64,000 nucleotides of DNA from a bacterium (GCA_030427825.1 JAUICO010000005.1:1-64000), one strand, 5' to 3'; counted from the stretch's first letter, positions 45,183-55,697 are shown. Notes: a model not told the origin generated them from the letters alone. Made by a program: numbers and translations.

Positions 45183-46175
45183 CTAACGCAGGGTGTATTC
45201 ACCCGGCACAAAGGTCGCTTCCCGGGTCTCATCGCCCCAGTCAAACGAAGCGGTGATGACGCCGGTCTCTGCGTCGATCGCCGTGACCGTGAGGTCCTTC
45301 ATCCCACCGAGCGCGAAGCCGCGAATCTCTGCGCCCACCTCAACCGGCGCCGAAAGTGGGACCGTTGCGCAGTCGGCAACCGGAACCACGGACGTCTCGC
45401 CGAAGCCGTCTGCAACGATGTGTTGCCGTCCCGTGCTGTGAATGAATGTGACCTTCCCCTCACGACGACCTGTGTTGCAGAACATCGTTGTTCCCGGAGC
45501 GCCGTCAGAGGCGGGAACCCACCAACGACCCGCGGGGCGGTTCATCGATATGTGGTTGCTGCCGTTGAAGAGTACGATCGACGCGGCACCGTTATCTCCC
45601 ATCGACTGCAGTCGTCCCATCCCCAGGCCGCTGATCCGGTTCGTCACAACAGTCGCACCGGCCTCGGCTGTTTGATTCGGGGGCACGGCAACGATCAGCG
45701 AATTCGGGCAGCTGTACGGGTCGCCGTACTCCGGCTGCAACACGGACTCGACTGGCCCGGGCGTCACCACGGTCATGCTGTACCAGTCGAGACGCGCGGT
45801 GGGATCTTCGGCACGGCTCGCCAGGGTCGCGGCACGAGGAGCGAACACCGCCTGGCCGGCGACAGCACTCGTAGGTACGGCCGGATACTCCAGCCCCGGC
45901 ACCAGGCCGGCGTTGGGGTCCGCCGGAGCTTCCGGGACCGCGTCCTCTGCGGCCGCCGGCTGAGAGTCGGCCTGCGCGCCGGCGGAGTCCGCTTCGGCAA
46001 CCGCCCCCGCTTCGTCAGCGGCTGCGCCCTCACCTTCGTCTTCAGCGCGCTCAGCGGGCGCTTCGGCTTCACCGTTGCCCTCGGCTGCCGCCGAGTCATC
46101 CGCCGCCGAGCTGCAACCAACTGCTGTCATCAGCAACACCAGACAAACAGCACACCATTTCAGCGAATACCGCAT
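45183..46175 (-). CDS. Lipoprotein, uncharacterised family (paralog of 38770..39642), Ala/Glu-rich tether
   Basis: MRYSLKWCAVCLVLLMTAVGCSS; VPGLEYPAVPTSAVAGQAVFAPRAATLASRAEDPTA. Confidence 0.82.
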   Translation of the reverse strand: MRYSLKWCAVCLVLLMTAVGCSSAADDSAAAEGNGEAEAPAERAEDEGEGAAADEAGAVAEADSAGAQADSQPAAAEDAVPEAPADPNAGLVPGLEYPAVPTSAVAGQAVFAPRAATLASRAEDPTARLDWYSMTVVTPGPVESVLQPEYGDPYSCPNSLIVAVPPNQTAEAGATVVTNRISGLGMGRLQSMGDNGAASIVLFNGSNHISMNRPAGRWWVPASDGAPGTTMFCNTGRREGKVTFIHSTGRQHIVADGFGETSVVPVADCATVPLSAPVEVGAEIRGFALGGMKDLTVTAIDAETGVITASFDWGDETREATFVPGEYTLR

Positions 46176-46258
46176 CGACTCCTCCCTTGATTTGGACTTT
46201 CTGCGCGACACACATCGTGCCACAGAAGAACGCCTTTCGGAAGCAGTGCGCTGTATTC

Positions 46259-47623
46259 TCAGCCGGGCTTGCTTCCGGAACCACCACCGCCGGGACGACG
46301 GCGCGGTCCGCGCCTTCTTCGACGGTTCGATGAAGGAGCACCACCGGAGTCTCCGCCTCCGCGTTGTCCGCCCTGAGCTCCACGGCCGCCCTGACCTCCG
46401 CGGCCACCGCCGCCCCGGCCTCTGTTCCGGCCGCCGCCGCCGCCGCCGCCGCCGCCACGACCACGTGACGGGTTCGCCGACGGAATCGCTGCCGGAAAGT
46501 GCCACTCGTGATCATCGACCACTCGCAGCGGCTGCCCGGTCAACTTCTCAATGTCGCGCAGGTAGTCCGACTCGGTATCGTCGCAGAACGCGATCGCAAT
46601 TCCCTCTCGTCCGGCCCGACCCGTGCGGCCGATTCGATGCACATAGGACTCCGAAATGTTGGGCAGCTCGTAGTTGATTACGTGGCTGATCCCGTCGACG
46701 TCGATGCCGCGGGATGCGATATCTGTCGCCACCAGCACTCGCACGTCACCGGATTTGAAACCCGCCAACGCCCTCTCACGCGCGCTCTGCGACTTGTTGC
46801 CGTGAATCGCCGCTGCGTTGACACCTTCCCTGGAGAGCTGCTTCACCACACGGTTTGCGCCATGTTTGGTTCGCGTAAACACGATCGCGCTCTCGATCTC
46901 GTCACCGCGCAACAGCTCTCGAAGCAGGTCCTTTTTGTGTTCACGCTCAACAAACATCACGCTCTGTTCGATGCGCTCTACGGTCGTTGACTGTGGGTCC
47001 ACTTCGACGCGCACCGGGTCGTGCAGGAACGCGCTCGCAAGCTTGACGATCGAGTTCGGCATCGTCGCCGAGAAGAGCAGATTCTGGCGCTCGCTCGGCA
47101 GCATCTCGAGGACCTTCCGAATGTCTCGAATGAAGCCCATGTCCAGCATCCGATCCGCTTCGTCGAGGACGAAGAACTCGATGTCGCGGAAGTCGATGAA
47201 TCCCTGGCCGTGCAGGTCCAACAGACGGCCGGGGGTTGCAACGATCACGTCCACGCCGCGACGCAACGCAGTCACCTGCGGCCGCTGGTTGACGCCGCCG
47301 AAAATGGTCAGCTGACGTAGATTCACGAACTTTGCGTACGCCTCAAAGGACTTACCGATCTGCGCTGCCAGCTCCCGAGTCGGCGACAGAATCAGCGCAC
47401 GAGGTACGGGCTTGCCTGCCGTCGGGTCTTCGATGAGGTGCTGCAGAATGGGCAGCAGAAAAGCCGCCGTCTTGCCTGTGCCGGTCTGTGCACAACCCAG
47501 CATGTCCCGCCCTTCAAGCAGGGCCGGGATCGACTGTGCCTGAATGGGCGTAGGGGTCTCGTAGCCTTCCTCCTCGATTGCACGCAGCAGCTCGGAAGCA
47601 AGGTCCAACGTATCAAATTTCAT
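46259..47623 (-). CDS. DEAD-box RNA helicase (RhlE-like) with RGG-rich tail
   Basis: [66 protein letters not shown]-terminal [19 protein letters not shown]. Confidence 0.93.
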   Translation of the reverse strand: MKFDTLDLASELLRAIEEEGYETPTPIQAQSIPALLEGRDMLGCAQTGTGKTAAFLLPILQHLIEDPTAGKPVPRALILSPTRELAAQIGKSFEAYAKFVNLRQLTIFGGVNQRPQVTALRRGVDVIVATPGRLLDLHGQGFIDFRDIEFFVLDEADRMLDMGFIRDIRKVLEMLPSERQNLLFSATMPNSIVKLASAFLHDPVRVEVDPQSTTVERIEQSVMFVEREHKKDLLRELLRGDEIESAIVFTRTKHGANRVVKQLSREGVNAAAIHGNKSQSARERALAGFKSGDVRVLVATDIASRGIDVDGISHVINYELPNISESYVHRIGRTGRAGREGIAIAFCDDTESDYLRDIEKLTGQPLRVVDDHEWHFPAAIPSANPSRGRGGGGGGGGGRNRGRGGGGRGGQGGRGAQGGQRGGGDSGGAPSSNRRRRRGPRRRPGGGGSGSKPG

Positions 47624-47749
47624 CTTGTCGATAGCCGTAGTTACGGGGGGTCCCGCAAGCTCTTAACCGGCCACGGGCAGAATGAGGGCGCCTTGTGGCA
47701 CGATTCCGCCAACGCCGCAAATGCTGGTTGGGGCTTCGACCCCGGCGCG

Positions 47750-48844
47750 TCAGACGTTGAACAGGAAGTGCACGATGTCGCCGTCGTTGACGACGTAGTC
47801 TTTGCCTTCGGCGCGCAGCTTCCCGGCGGAGCGTATCGCGGCCTCAGACTTGTACTCATCCAGGTCAGTGAGAGTGTACACGTTTGCGCGAATAAACCCG
47901 CGCTCGAAGTCTGTGTGGATGACCCCGGCTGCCTGCGGAGCCGTTGCACCGACGGGAATCGTCCAGGCACGCACCTCTTTTTCGCCTGCCGTGAAGTACG
48001 ACTGCAGGTTCAGCAGCGCGTAGCATTCGCGAATCAGGTTATTCAGCGTCGGCTCGGTCAACCCAAACTCGCTGAGCATCTCGATTCGCTCATCGGCGTC
48101 CAGCGCGATGAGTTCTTCTTCGATGCGGCCGCTGACTACGACCACGCCGGCACCTTCTTCGGCGGCACGCGCAGCCACGAGCTCCGAATACCTGTTGCCG
48201 GTCGCGATATCGTCCTCTCCGACATTGCAGCAGTATAGAATGGGCTTTGTCGTCAGCAGGAACATCGGCGCGACGGTCGCCAGTTCATCTTCGGTCATCG
48301 GCAGTGAACGCACGGACTTCCCAGCCTCGAGGTGCGCTTTGATGCGCTCCATCAGAGCCAGCTGAACCCGTGCCTCTTTCTGGCCGGTCTTGGCCTGCGA
48401 AGCTGCCTTCTTGTACTGCTTTTCGACCGACTCCAGGTCGGCGTACACCAGCTCAAGTTCGATGATTTCGATATCGCGGATCGGGTCCACCGACCCATCG
48501 ACATGCACAACATTCGGGTCGTCGAAGCAGCGCACGACCATCAGGATCGCGTCGGTCTCGCGGATATTCGCCAGGAACTTATTGCCCAGCCCCTCGCCCT
48601 TGGACGCGCCCCGCACGAGCCCTGCGATATCGACAATCTCGACCGTCGCCGGAATCACCGCCTGCGTCGAGATGTGCTCCTGAATGCGTTCCAGACGGGG
48701 GTCCGGAACCGGAACAATCCCCACGTTCGGGTCGATGGTGCAGAAGGGGTAATTTGCGCTCTGGGCGCCGGCCGCCGTGAGCGCGTTAAAGATCGTGCTC
48801 TTGCCTACATTCGGAAGCCCGACAATTCCTACACTGAGTGCCAT
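47750..48844 (-). CDS. ychF: Redox-regulated GTPase/ATPase YchF
   Basis: [48 protein letters not shown]...[22 protein letters not shown]. Confidence 0.95.
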   Translation of the reverse strand: MALSVGIVGLPNVGKSTIFNALTAAGAQSANYPFCTIDPNVGIVPVPDPRLERIQEHISTQAVIPATVEIVDIAGLVRGASKGEGLGNKFLANIRETDAILMVVRCFDDPNVVHVDGSVDPIRDIEIIELELVYADLESVEKQYKKAASQAKTGQKEARVQLALMERIKAHLEAGKSVRSLPMTEDELATVAPMFLLTTKPILYCCNVGEDDIATGNRYSELVAARAAEEGAGVVVVSGRIEEELIALDADERIEMLSEFGLTEPTLNNLIRECYALLNLQSYFTAGEKEVRAWTIPVGATAPQAAGVIHTDFERGFIRANVYTLTDLDEYKSEAAIRSAGKLRAEGKDYVVNDGDIVHFLFNV

Positions 48845-48965
48845 TCCGTCTCCGTCCAGTCGATGCGCGCCCCGTATCGACGCCCGCCAGGCGACGCAAG
48901 TACGGAGAACTCAAGTACAGCGAACTGCTGAGCCTTAGCCCTTGCCGCAACCCGAAAATCCGGCG

Positions 48966-49982
48966 ATGATCGTGGCTATGTTGGATCTGCCACGGCTCGA
49001 TCGAATCCGATTTCAGGAAGTCCCCTGGTTTCAGCGCTTTACCGCAGCCGTGCTGCTGCAACCGCAATACCGGGAACACCGCCGCGTACGCATCGTTCTC
49101 GAAGGTGCCGATCGCCTTCCCGATGAGCCGGTCTATCTGGCGATGAACCACACGGACCGGTACAACTACTTCCCCTTTCAATACCGACTTTTCCGCGATC
49201 ACGGTCGATACACAGCGACCTGGGTGAAGGGAAAGTACTACAACAGCGCCTTCGTCGGCGGCGTCATGGAGCTGGCCAACCAGCTCCCGGTCCCGTCACG
49301 CGGCTATGTCGTCAGCCAGGACTTCGTAAACTGCCTCGGTCGCAAGCCGACGAGCGACGAATACAACGAGCTGCGGCGCATTGTTGAGTGCGTGGCTGTC
49401 GGCGAGGACGTGAAAGAAGAGGACCTGCGGGTGCCGCTGCCACGGGAGCTGTTCTTCCGACGGCGTAACATCCTCGGCTGGGACTATGATCCCCACCACC
49501 ACCGCTATCTCACCTTCGTGAACCGGCTCTTCGCCGCGATGATGGATCGCTTTGTGTCGCTGAACCAACAGGCCTTCAGCAAGCGACTTCACGTGCTCGT
49601 CTTCCCACAAGGCACTCGATCGGTGCGGCTTTCGCGAGGGCACATCGGCCTCGCCCAGATGGCGCTCCACCTCAAGAAGCCGATCGTACCTATCGGATGC
49701 AGCGGGTCCGACCTCGTACACCCGGCGGACCCGCCGCTCTGCCGACCCGGGACCATCGTCTATCGAATCGGCGAAGCCATACCCTACGAAGACATGCAGG
49801 ATTGGCACGTCGGCAGCGACTATCGGCCTTTCCGACTGAGCGATGAGCGACGGGAGCAGGGGCGCCTGCAGGGGCTCACAGACTACGTGATGGACCGGAT
49901 CAACGACCTCGTCGACGAACCCTACAAGTACTCCGAGACGCGAGAGAGCGACGGTGTACAGGGCACGGGTCGTTTCGTTTGA
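48966..49982 (+). CDS. PlsC-like glycerolipid acyltransferase family protein
   Basis: PVYLAMNHTDRYNYFPFQY...VLVFPQGTRSVRLSRGHIGLAQMALHLKKPIVPIGCSGSD. Confidence 0.75.
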   Translation: MIVAMLDLPRLDRIRFQEVPWFQRFTAAVLLQPQYREHRRVRIVLEGADRLPDEPVYLAMNHTDRYNYFPFQYRLFRDHGRYTATWVKGKYYNSAFVGGVMELANQLPVPSRGYVVSQDFVNCLGRKPTSDEYNELRRIVECVAVGEDVKEEDLRVPLPRELFFRRRNILGWDYDPHHHRYLTFVNRLFAAMMDRFVSLNQQAFSKRLHVLVFPQGTRSVRLSRGHIGLAQMALHLKKPIVPIGCSGSDLVHPADPPLCRPGTIVYRIGEAIPYEDMQDWHVGSDYRPFRLSDERREQGRLQGLTDYVMDRINDLVDEPYKYSETRESDGVQGTGRFV

Positions 49983-51124
49983 GCACCGGCCCGCACGCGC
50001 TCGCCTCGGCGACGCACGACGACGACGCGGCGCTCTTCCGCCACCTGCCCGGCCTCCGCGCTCACGTGACCCGGGCGGCGATCGGCCGCTGGCCTACACC
50101 CATCGAGCCCCTGACCGGCGCAGAGATCCCGAACAATCTGTGGATCAAGCGCGAAGACTGGAGCGCTGAGGGCTACGGCGGCAACAAGATTCGATCGATC
50201 GAATTCATGATCGGCAGCGCGCTTCGCAACGACGCCGGACGCATCTGGTCCGAGGGCGCGTTCGGCTCGAACCACGCGGTCGCTACCGCAACCCACGCCC
50301 GCACTTTCGGACTGAGAAGCGGCGCTCTGGTCTTTCCGCAGCCTCCATCCGAGACCGCCTTCGCCAACGCCAGGGCTCTGGCTGCGCTGGACTGCGAGAT
50401 TCGCCCCCTGGCGTCCGTCGTGACCTTTCCCTTCGGCGATTTCCGCCTCCGACGAAGTAGCGACACGGTCCAACGGCCCGGAGCAGCTGAGCCTGCGGCA
50501 GTCATCGGCTACGTCGGCGCGGCGCTCGAGATCGCGGACCAGATTCGCGCGGGCGTGATGCCCGCACCCGCGACGATCGTCGTACCGGTAGGCAGCACAG
50601 GGACGATCAGCGGCCTGGTCGCCGGTATCGAATTTGCGGCGCATATGGGCCTGGCATTCGAGCACCGGCCACAGGTGATCGGCGTTCGCGTCACCCCATG
50701 GCCGGTCACCTCACGCTTCATGGTCTCTCGCCTTGCGCAGGGCACCGCCGCCTTCATCGCCGAGCACGGCGGGCCTGACCTGCGCAGCGAAGTACGACGC
50801 GTCGCCCGGTCGCTACGTATGACCGGTGCGGCTCTGGGCCGTGGCTACGGATGGCCGACGCCGGCGGGCGTGGCGGCCTGCAGGCAGCTCGCCCCTCTCG
50901 GCATCAAGCTCGACACCACCTACTCCGCAAAGGGCGCTGCGTGGCTGCTCGACAAGGCTCGGCACCTTGAGGGCCCCACTCTCTACTGGATGACGAAGAG
51001 CGCAGAGCCACTGCCGGAGCCGACCGGCGATCAGCTAGAGCGAATGCCACGTTCGGTGCGTCGGTGGCTGCGCAGGCAGCCGCGCACACTCGGCTCACGC
51101 GGTGATCAGGGTCCCGCCATCTAG
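49979..51124 (+). CDS. PLP-dependent ACC deaminase / D-cysteine desulfhydrase-family protein
   Basis: TPIEPL...LWIKREDWSAEGYGGNKIRSIEFMIG; EGAFGSNHAVATATHARTFGL; VPVGSTGTISGLVAGI; TTGA overlap with preceding CDS. Confidence 0.82.
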   Translation: MSTGPHALASATHDDDAALFRHLPGLRAHVTRAAIGRWPTPIEPLTGAEIPNNLWIKREDWSAEGYGGNKIRSIEFMIGSALRNDAGRIWSEGAFGSNHAVATATHARTFGLRSGALVFPQPPSETAFANARALAALDCEIRPLASVVTFPFGDFRLRRSSDTVQRPGAAEPAAVIGYVGAALEIADQIRAGVMPAPATIVVPVGSTGTISGLVAGIEFAAHMGLAFEHRPQVIGVRVTPWPVTSRFMVSRLAQGTAAFIAEHGGPDLRSEVRRVARSLRMTGAALGRGYGWPTPAGVAACRQLAPLGIKLDTTYSAKGAAWLLDKARHLEGPTLYWMTKSAEPLPEPTGDQLERMPRSVRRWLRRQPRTLGSRGDQGPAI

Positions 51125-51307
51125 AGCCACGCACCCGGGAATGTTCGATAGTCGGATCTGACGGAAGGCTGCCGGGAGCTTTGCGACAGGATTCCGGGAG
51201 GTCTTCGGGAGGACTCCTGCGTGACGGTGCACAAGTTCCACATGTCGGCGCGGGGACGCGTTGACCAAGCTTTGAGCTACAGCGCAGCGGCTGATCGCTC
51301 CCAGAAA

Positions 51308-51365
51308 CGAAGCGCTCACGGGCCCCGAACATCCCCAGATACTACGGGGGCCCGTGAGCGCTTCG
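51308..51365. repeat. Perfect 19-bp inverted repeat with 20-nt loop
   Basis: CGAAGCGCTCACGGGCCCC (51308-51326) and GGGGCCCGTGAGCGCTTCG (51347-51365). Confidence 0.85.
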
Positions 51366-51400
51366 GACCGTTTTGCCGGAGAAATCCGGGTCGGAACGCG

Positions 51401-51448
51401 CCCACAAAAACAAGCAAAGGTGTTCGGCCGGAGTCGGCTGAACACCCC
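51401..51448 (-). terminator. Intrinsic terminator downstream of small lipoprotein
   Basis: Minus strand: GGTGTTCAGCC-gactcc-GGCCGAACACC followed by TTTGCTTGTTTTTG. Confidence 0.75.
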
Positions 51449-51491
51449 TGAGCAGCGGCATCTCATCGCTGAGATCACCGCTGGAAGCAGC

Positions 51492-51782
51492 TTACTGGTC
51501 GAATCCGCCGGCGATTGCAGCGAGACCGAGCATGCAGAGGCCAACGCCTTCTTCGCCGTCAGCCTGGCCAACGCACTTGGCGAATCCACGCCACTCGCTG
51601 CCCTTCACCTTGTCCTTGAGCTCGCCGAGGCCCTCGATGCACTCGTCCATGTCTTCGCTGCTGATCTCTTCGTCAGCCATCTTCGACATCTTCTTGCAGA
51701 CGCTCTTGGGCGACGGTGTGCAAGCGACCGTGAGAAAGAGAATCGCAACCAGTGCGCTGAGGAGTTTCGTGAACTTCGACAT
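51492..51782 (-). CDS. Small Cys-containing lipoprotein A
   Basis: MSKFTKLLSALVAILFLTVACTPSPKSVCKKM...DMDECIEGLGELKDKVKGSEWRGFAKCVGQ...GLCMLGLA. Confidence 0.78.
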   Translation of the reverse strand: MSKFTKLLSALVAILFLTVACTPSPKSVCKKMSKMADEEISSEDMDECIEGLGELKDKVKGSEWRGFAKCVGQADGEEGVGLCMLGLAAIAGGFDQ

Positions 51783-52061
51783 GTTTCCACCCTTCGTTAG
51801 ACGTACCATGAGAGGTACAGTGAATCGGACCAACCGTGAACCGGCCACAGCTCGGTCGGCAGCTATGTAGCACCGCACCTCGTTTCAGCCATTGCGTGGT
51901 CGTATACCGAAATCAGACACGCCTTGCCACCTCGGTGAAAAATATCTTCGGCTGAAGGGCGCTACGGACTGGAAGACGCCGGCGCCGGCTCGACGTCGGG
52001 ACCGCTCCACGACGCCCCATCAGTGCCGGCGCCCGGCCGGCCGCCCGCCGCCGGCAGAAGC

Positions 52062-52352
52062 CTACTCAGACTCCGTCGCCATCGCCGTTGCCAGCATGCA
52101 GGCGACGGCCTGATCTTCGGTCGAGGCGTTGTTTATGCACTTGCCAAGTCGCTTCCAGGCCGCCCGATCGACCTCGTCTTTGAGTTCGACCATGCCCGCG
52201 ACGCACTCGGCGATCTCGTCTTCACCGACGGCACCGCCGGTGAGTCGACCGAGCTTCTGACACACTTTCTCCGGGGAGGGTGCGCAGGCAGCGAGGAATG
52301 CGAAGCACAGCGCTGCGATGAGCGCGTGAATGCTGGTCGGTGCTGTTTTCAT
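52062..52352 (-). CDS. Small Cys-containing lipoprotein B (paralog of A)
   Basis: MKTAPTSIHALIAALCFAFLAACAPSPEKVCQKL...EIAECVAGMVELKDEVDRAAWKRLGKCINN...VACMLATA. Confidence 0.78.
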   Translation of the reverse strand: MKTAPTSIHALIAALCFAFLAACAPSPEKVCQKLGRLTGGAVGEDEIAECVAGMVELKDEVDRAAWKRLGKCINNASTEDQAVACMLATAMATESE

Positions 52353-52474
52353 CGGTATTCTCGTCGTATTGGTAGGCGGCCGCGCGCGGCGTCGCCGCCA
52401 CGTGTGTATTCGGGCGGAATACGGAAATGAAGGCTCTTTGCGTGCGGCCGACGCCTTCAACGGTCAGGGTACCC

Positions 52475-52531
52475 ACAGAGCGGGGCGGAATTCATTTCAC
52501 GTCGGGCGTCTACCACTCCGCCCCGCTCTGT
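52475..52531. repeat. 15-bp perfect inverted repeat, 27-nt loop (possible terminator of AI-2E gene)
   Basis: ACAGAGCGGGGCGGA (52475-52489) / TCCGCCCCGCTCTGT (52517-52531). Confidence 0.7.
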
Positions 52532-52572
52532 CGCCCGAGCGCATCACGCCTCATTCTCCCCGAAGATCCCAC

Positions 52573-53754
52573 TCAACCGCGATCGTCAACCACCCGGTCG
52601 CGGACGGCGTTCTGCAGCACCTGCGCCGAAGAGTGTCCGCTCGCCGCGCGCAGATTGACGAGGCTCTTCTTCGCCTCGGCGCCGCTGCCCATAATGACGG
52701 CGATCCACTGTGACTCCTTTGAGTTCTCCAGCACGATCTTCACCACCATCGTCAGCGGCACGCTCAGGAACATGCCTACGGGACCGAAGAGCCAGCCCCA
52801 GAAGACGAGGGAGAGGAATACGAACAGCGGCGACAGCCCCAGGCTGCGGCCCATCCAGCGCGGGCTCACGACGCTGTCCATGATCACGTTGAGGCCCACG
52901 TACACGCCGAGGCAGACCAACGCCCGCTCCCAACCGAACTGCATGAAGGCCAGGAGGACCGGCGGCACCGCTGCCAGAATGGAGCCGATCGTGGGGATGA
53001 AGTTCAGCAGGAACATCAGGAGCGCCCACAGCAGCGGATAATCGATGCCCAGCGCCCACACCGACAGCCCCGCTATCGTAGCGGTAATCAGGCTGATTGC
53101 GCTCTTGATCCCAATGTACTCGCGAACATCCGTCAGAATCTTCCCGTAGCGGTTCAGATCCACATCCGGGTCCTGCGACATCACCTGCAGTTTGGCCGGA
53201 ATCCCGCCGGCCTCACCGATCATGAAAAGCATGACGATCAGCACAAAGAAGCCGTCGCTGACCAGATTGGCGATGGAGCTCAGCACGTTGCCCAACGCCT
53301 TCATCGCCGGACCCGCGGTGACCTGATCCTGAAGGCCGGCACCGGACACATCCACACCCAGACGAGATGCCTGTTCCAGAAGCGGCGCGATGCGCTGATT
53401 CATCAATGCGCTGTAGCCATCGATGTTCTCGACGAACTGCCCGATAGCGGTAACCAGATAGAGCGACAGCAGCGTCGCCACCCCGATGATGCCGATGAAG
53501 AGCGTTGGGATCGCCGCCCAGTTCGGCAGCGGGCTTTTTCGCAGATAGTCGATGGGCGCCCAGGCAAGCATCGCCACAAAGGCAGCTGCGATCAGCGGAA
53601 CAACGATATTCGACGCAATCTTGAGCCCTCCGACAACGACAAAGATGGCAGCGACGGTAACGACCGTGTTCTGCACCCGCCGTGTGCGCGCTCCCGGGAC
53701 AGGTAGGGTGGCGTCGGCCTCGACTGTAGCGCCCTGGTCTGTACCTTCGTCCAT
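52573..53754 (-). CDS. AI-2E-family (PerM/YdiK-like) transporter
   Basis: IVVPLIAAAFVAMLAWAPIDYLRK; multiple TMs; LLNFIPTIGSILAAVPPVLLAFMQFG; MGRSLGLSPLFVFLSLVFWGWLFGPVGMFLSVPLT. Confidence 0.9.
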   Translation of the reverse strand: MDEGTDQGATVEADATLPVPGARTRRVQNTVVTVAAIFVVVGGLKIASNIVVPLIAAAFVAMLAWAPIDYLRKSPLPNWAAIPTLFIGIIGVATLLSLYLVTAIGQFVENIDGYSALMNQRIAPLLEQASRLGVDVSGAGLQDQVTAGPAMKALGNVLSSIANLVSDGFFVLIVMLFMIGEAGGIPAKLQVMSQDPDVDLNRYGKILTDVREYIGIKSAISLITATIAGLSVWALGIDYPLLWALLMFLLNFIPTIGSILAAVPPVLLAFMQFGWERALVCLGVYVGLNVIMDSVVSPRWMGRSLGLSPLFVFLSLVFWGWLFGPVGMFLSVPLTMVVKIVLENSKESQWIAVIMGSGAEAKKSLVNLRAASGHSSAQVLQNAVRDRVVDDRG

Positions 53755-53946
53755 GTCATCATCCGGGGTGTAGCGCAGGCAGCCGAGATGCCGCAGTGTC
53801 CGAAGGCTCAGCCGCCGCCGGTGTGCGGCTGAGAGCGACAGAGCTGATGGCCCGGCGGCGACCGGCGGTCATTGCGTTAGCGCGCGGTGCACCGCATGAT
53901 TGTAGCCTGGGGCCACGCTTTCAACCCTCACGCACTGCAGCTCGCC

Positions 53947-55614
53947 ATGGCGGACCACGAATACGACTACATCATCATCGGCTCCGGTTTCGGTGGGAGC
54001 GTCTCCGCCTGGCGCCTCACGCAGAAGGGATACCGTGTCGCCGTCATTGAGCAGGGCCGGCGCTATACTCCCGAGACCCTGCCGAAATCGAACTGGAACC
54101 TGCGCAAATCCATCTGGGCTCCCGCAGCCGGCCTGCTCGGTATTCTATCGATCACCACCTTCAAGGACGTCGTAATTTTTCACGGCGCCGGTGTGGGTGG
54201 CGGCTCTCTCGTCTACGCAAACACACACCTGCAACCGCCCCGGGCGTTCTTCACAGACAGCCGGTGGAGCGGTCTCGACGAAGACTGGCGCCGCGAGCTC
54301 GGCCCTTTCTACAACGAGGCCATGCGCATGCTCGGCTCCGTGGAGTCTCCACGCATCTTCGAGAGCGACGAGGCCCTCCGCGAAGTCCTCGATGACCTCG
54401 GCACCGGAGACACGTTCAAGAAGCACACAGTGGGCATCAACTTCGCCGACGGAAAAGACTGCAAGCCCGGCGAGCTCGTTCCCGATCCCTACTTCGGCGG
54501 CGACGGACCCGACCGACACACATGCACATACTGTGGCAGCTGCATGGTCGGATGCACCGTCGGCGCTAAGAACAGCCTGGACAAGAACTACCTCTACTTC
54601 GCGGAGAAGCACGGCGCGACGGTGTTCCCTGAGACACGCGTCGTTGATGTGCTTCCCATGGGCGATGGCTCCGGAGCCGACGGCTACACCGTCAAGACGA
54701 AGTCTACGACCGGCTTCTTCAAGAAGCGTACGACGTTCACCGCCAGGAATGTCATCTTCTCTGCCGGTGTGATCGGGACCCTCAAACTTCTCAACCGGTG
54801 CCGAGACCGTGGTTCGCTGCCTCGGATTCCAAACTCGCTCGGTAATTTCGTGCGGACAAATTCGGAGTCCATTCAGGGCGTTTGGGTTCCGAAGAAGAAC
54901 ATCTCACGCGGTATCGCGATCTCGTCGGGCGGACACACGCCGGACGGAACACACATCGAGATCGTTCGCTACGGTGAGCACGCCGACGCGATGGCGCCGC
55001 TGACAACCGCACACACAGGCGGCGGACGCCTTCCTCGCCAGCTGTACTGGTTCGCTGCGATGGCCCGACACCCCCTGCTCAGCATCAAACAGCTGCTCTG
55101 GCCCTTCGGCTGGTCCAAAGGCACCGCAATTGTTCTCGCCATGCAGGCGCTCGATAACTCGATGCAGATTCGCTACAAGCGGCGCTGGTACTGGCCCTTC
55201 ACGAAGTCACTCACCAGCGACTGGGGCGATCGCGAGCCGCCTCCGACCTTCATGCCCGCAGCACACGAAGTCACCGCGAAGCTGGCTGACAAGTTGGAGG
55301 GCATCCCGGGCTCCGTACTGCCCGAGGTCGCTCTGGATACGACAACCACAGCACACATTCTCGGCGGCTGCCCCATGGGTGAAGACGAAGGTGACTCCGT
55401 GATCGACGCATACAATCGGGTGCACACCTATGCGGGAATGTACGTCGTCGACGGGTCGATGATCAGCGCAAACCTCGGCGTCAACCCCTCCCTGACCATC
55501 ACTGCGCTTGCAGAACGCGCCATGCACTACATCCCACCCAAAGGCGCCGACACACCAACCGAAGAGCCGGTGTTTGGCACGAAGGTGTTAGGGGGCCGGC
55601 AGGCGGCGGAGTGA
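53947..55614 (+). CDS. GMC-type oxidoreductase (cholesterol-oxidase-like)
   Basis: MADHEYDYIIIGSGFGGSVSAWRLTQKGYRVAVIEQGRRY; HGAGVGGGSLVYANT; HILGGCPMGEDEGDSVID...LYVVDGS-type; NPSLTITALAERA. Confidence 0.88.
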   Translation: MADHEYDYIIIGSGFGGSVSAWRLTQKGYRVAVIEQGRRYTPETLPKSNWNLRKSIWAPAAGLLGILSITTFKDVVIFHGAGVGGGSLVYANTHLQPPRAFFTDSRWSGLDEDWRRELGPFYNEAMRMLGSVESPRIFESDEALREVLDDLGTGDTFKKHTVGINFADGKDCKPGELVPDPYFGGDGPDRHTCTYCGSCMVGCTVGAKNSLDKNYLYFAEKHGATVFPETRVVDVLPMGDGSGADGYTVKTKSTTGFFKKRTTFTARNVIFSAGVIGTLKLLNRCRDRGSLPRIPNSLGNFVRTNSESIQGVWVPKKNISRGIAISSGGHTPDGTHIEIVRYGEHADAMAPLTTAHTGGGRLPRQLYWFAAMARHPLLSIKQLLWPFGWSKGTAIVLAMQALDNSMQIRYKRRWYWPFTKSLTSDWGDREPPPTFMPAAHEVTAKLADKLEGIPGSVLPEVALDTTTTAHILGGCPMGEDEGDSVIDAYNRVHTYAGMYVVDGSMISANLGVNPSLTITALAERAMHYIPPKGADTPTEEPVFGTKVLGGRQAAE

Positions 55615-55620
55615 GGCTGC

Positions 55621-55697
55621 CGAAGTCTCAGGACTTCAGGAACGAAAACAGCCCGCCGCTCTTGCCCTCGCCTTCTTCGATCGGGCACGCGGCGACC
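55621..55697. repeat. Direct repeat copy 1 (duplicate of mrp 3' end)
   Basis: 77 bp, 76/77 identical to 56476-56552. Confidence 0.95.
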
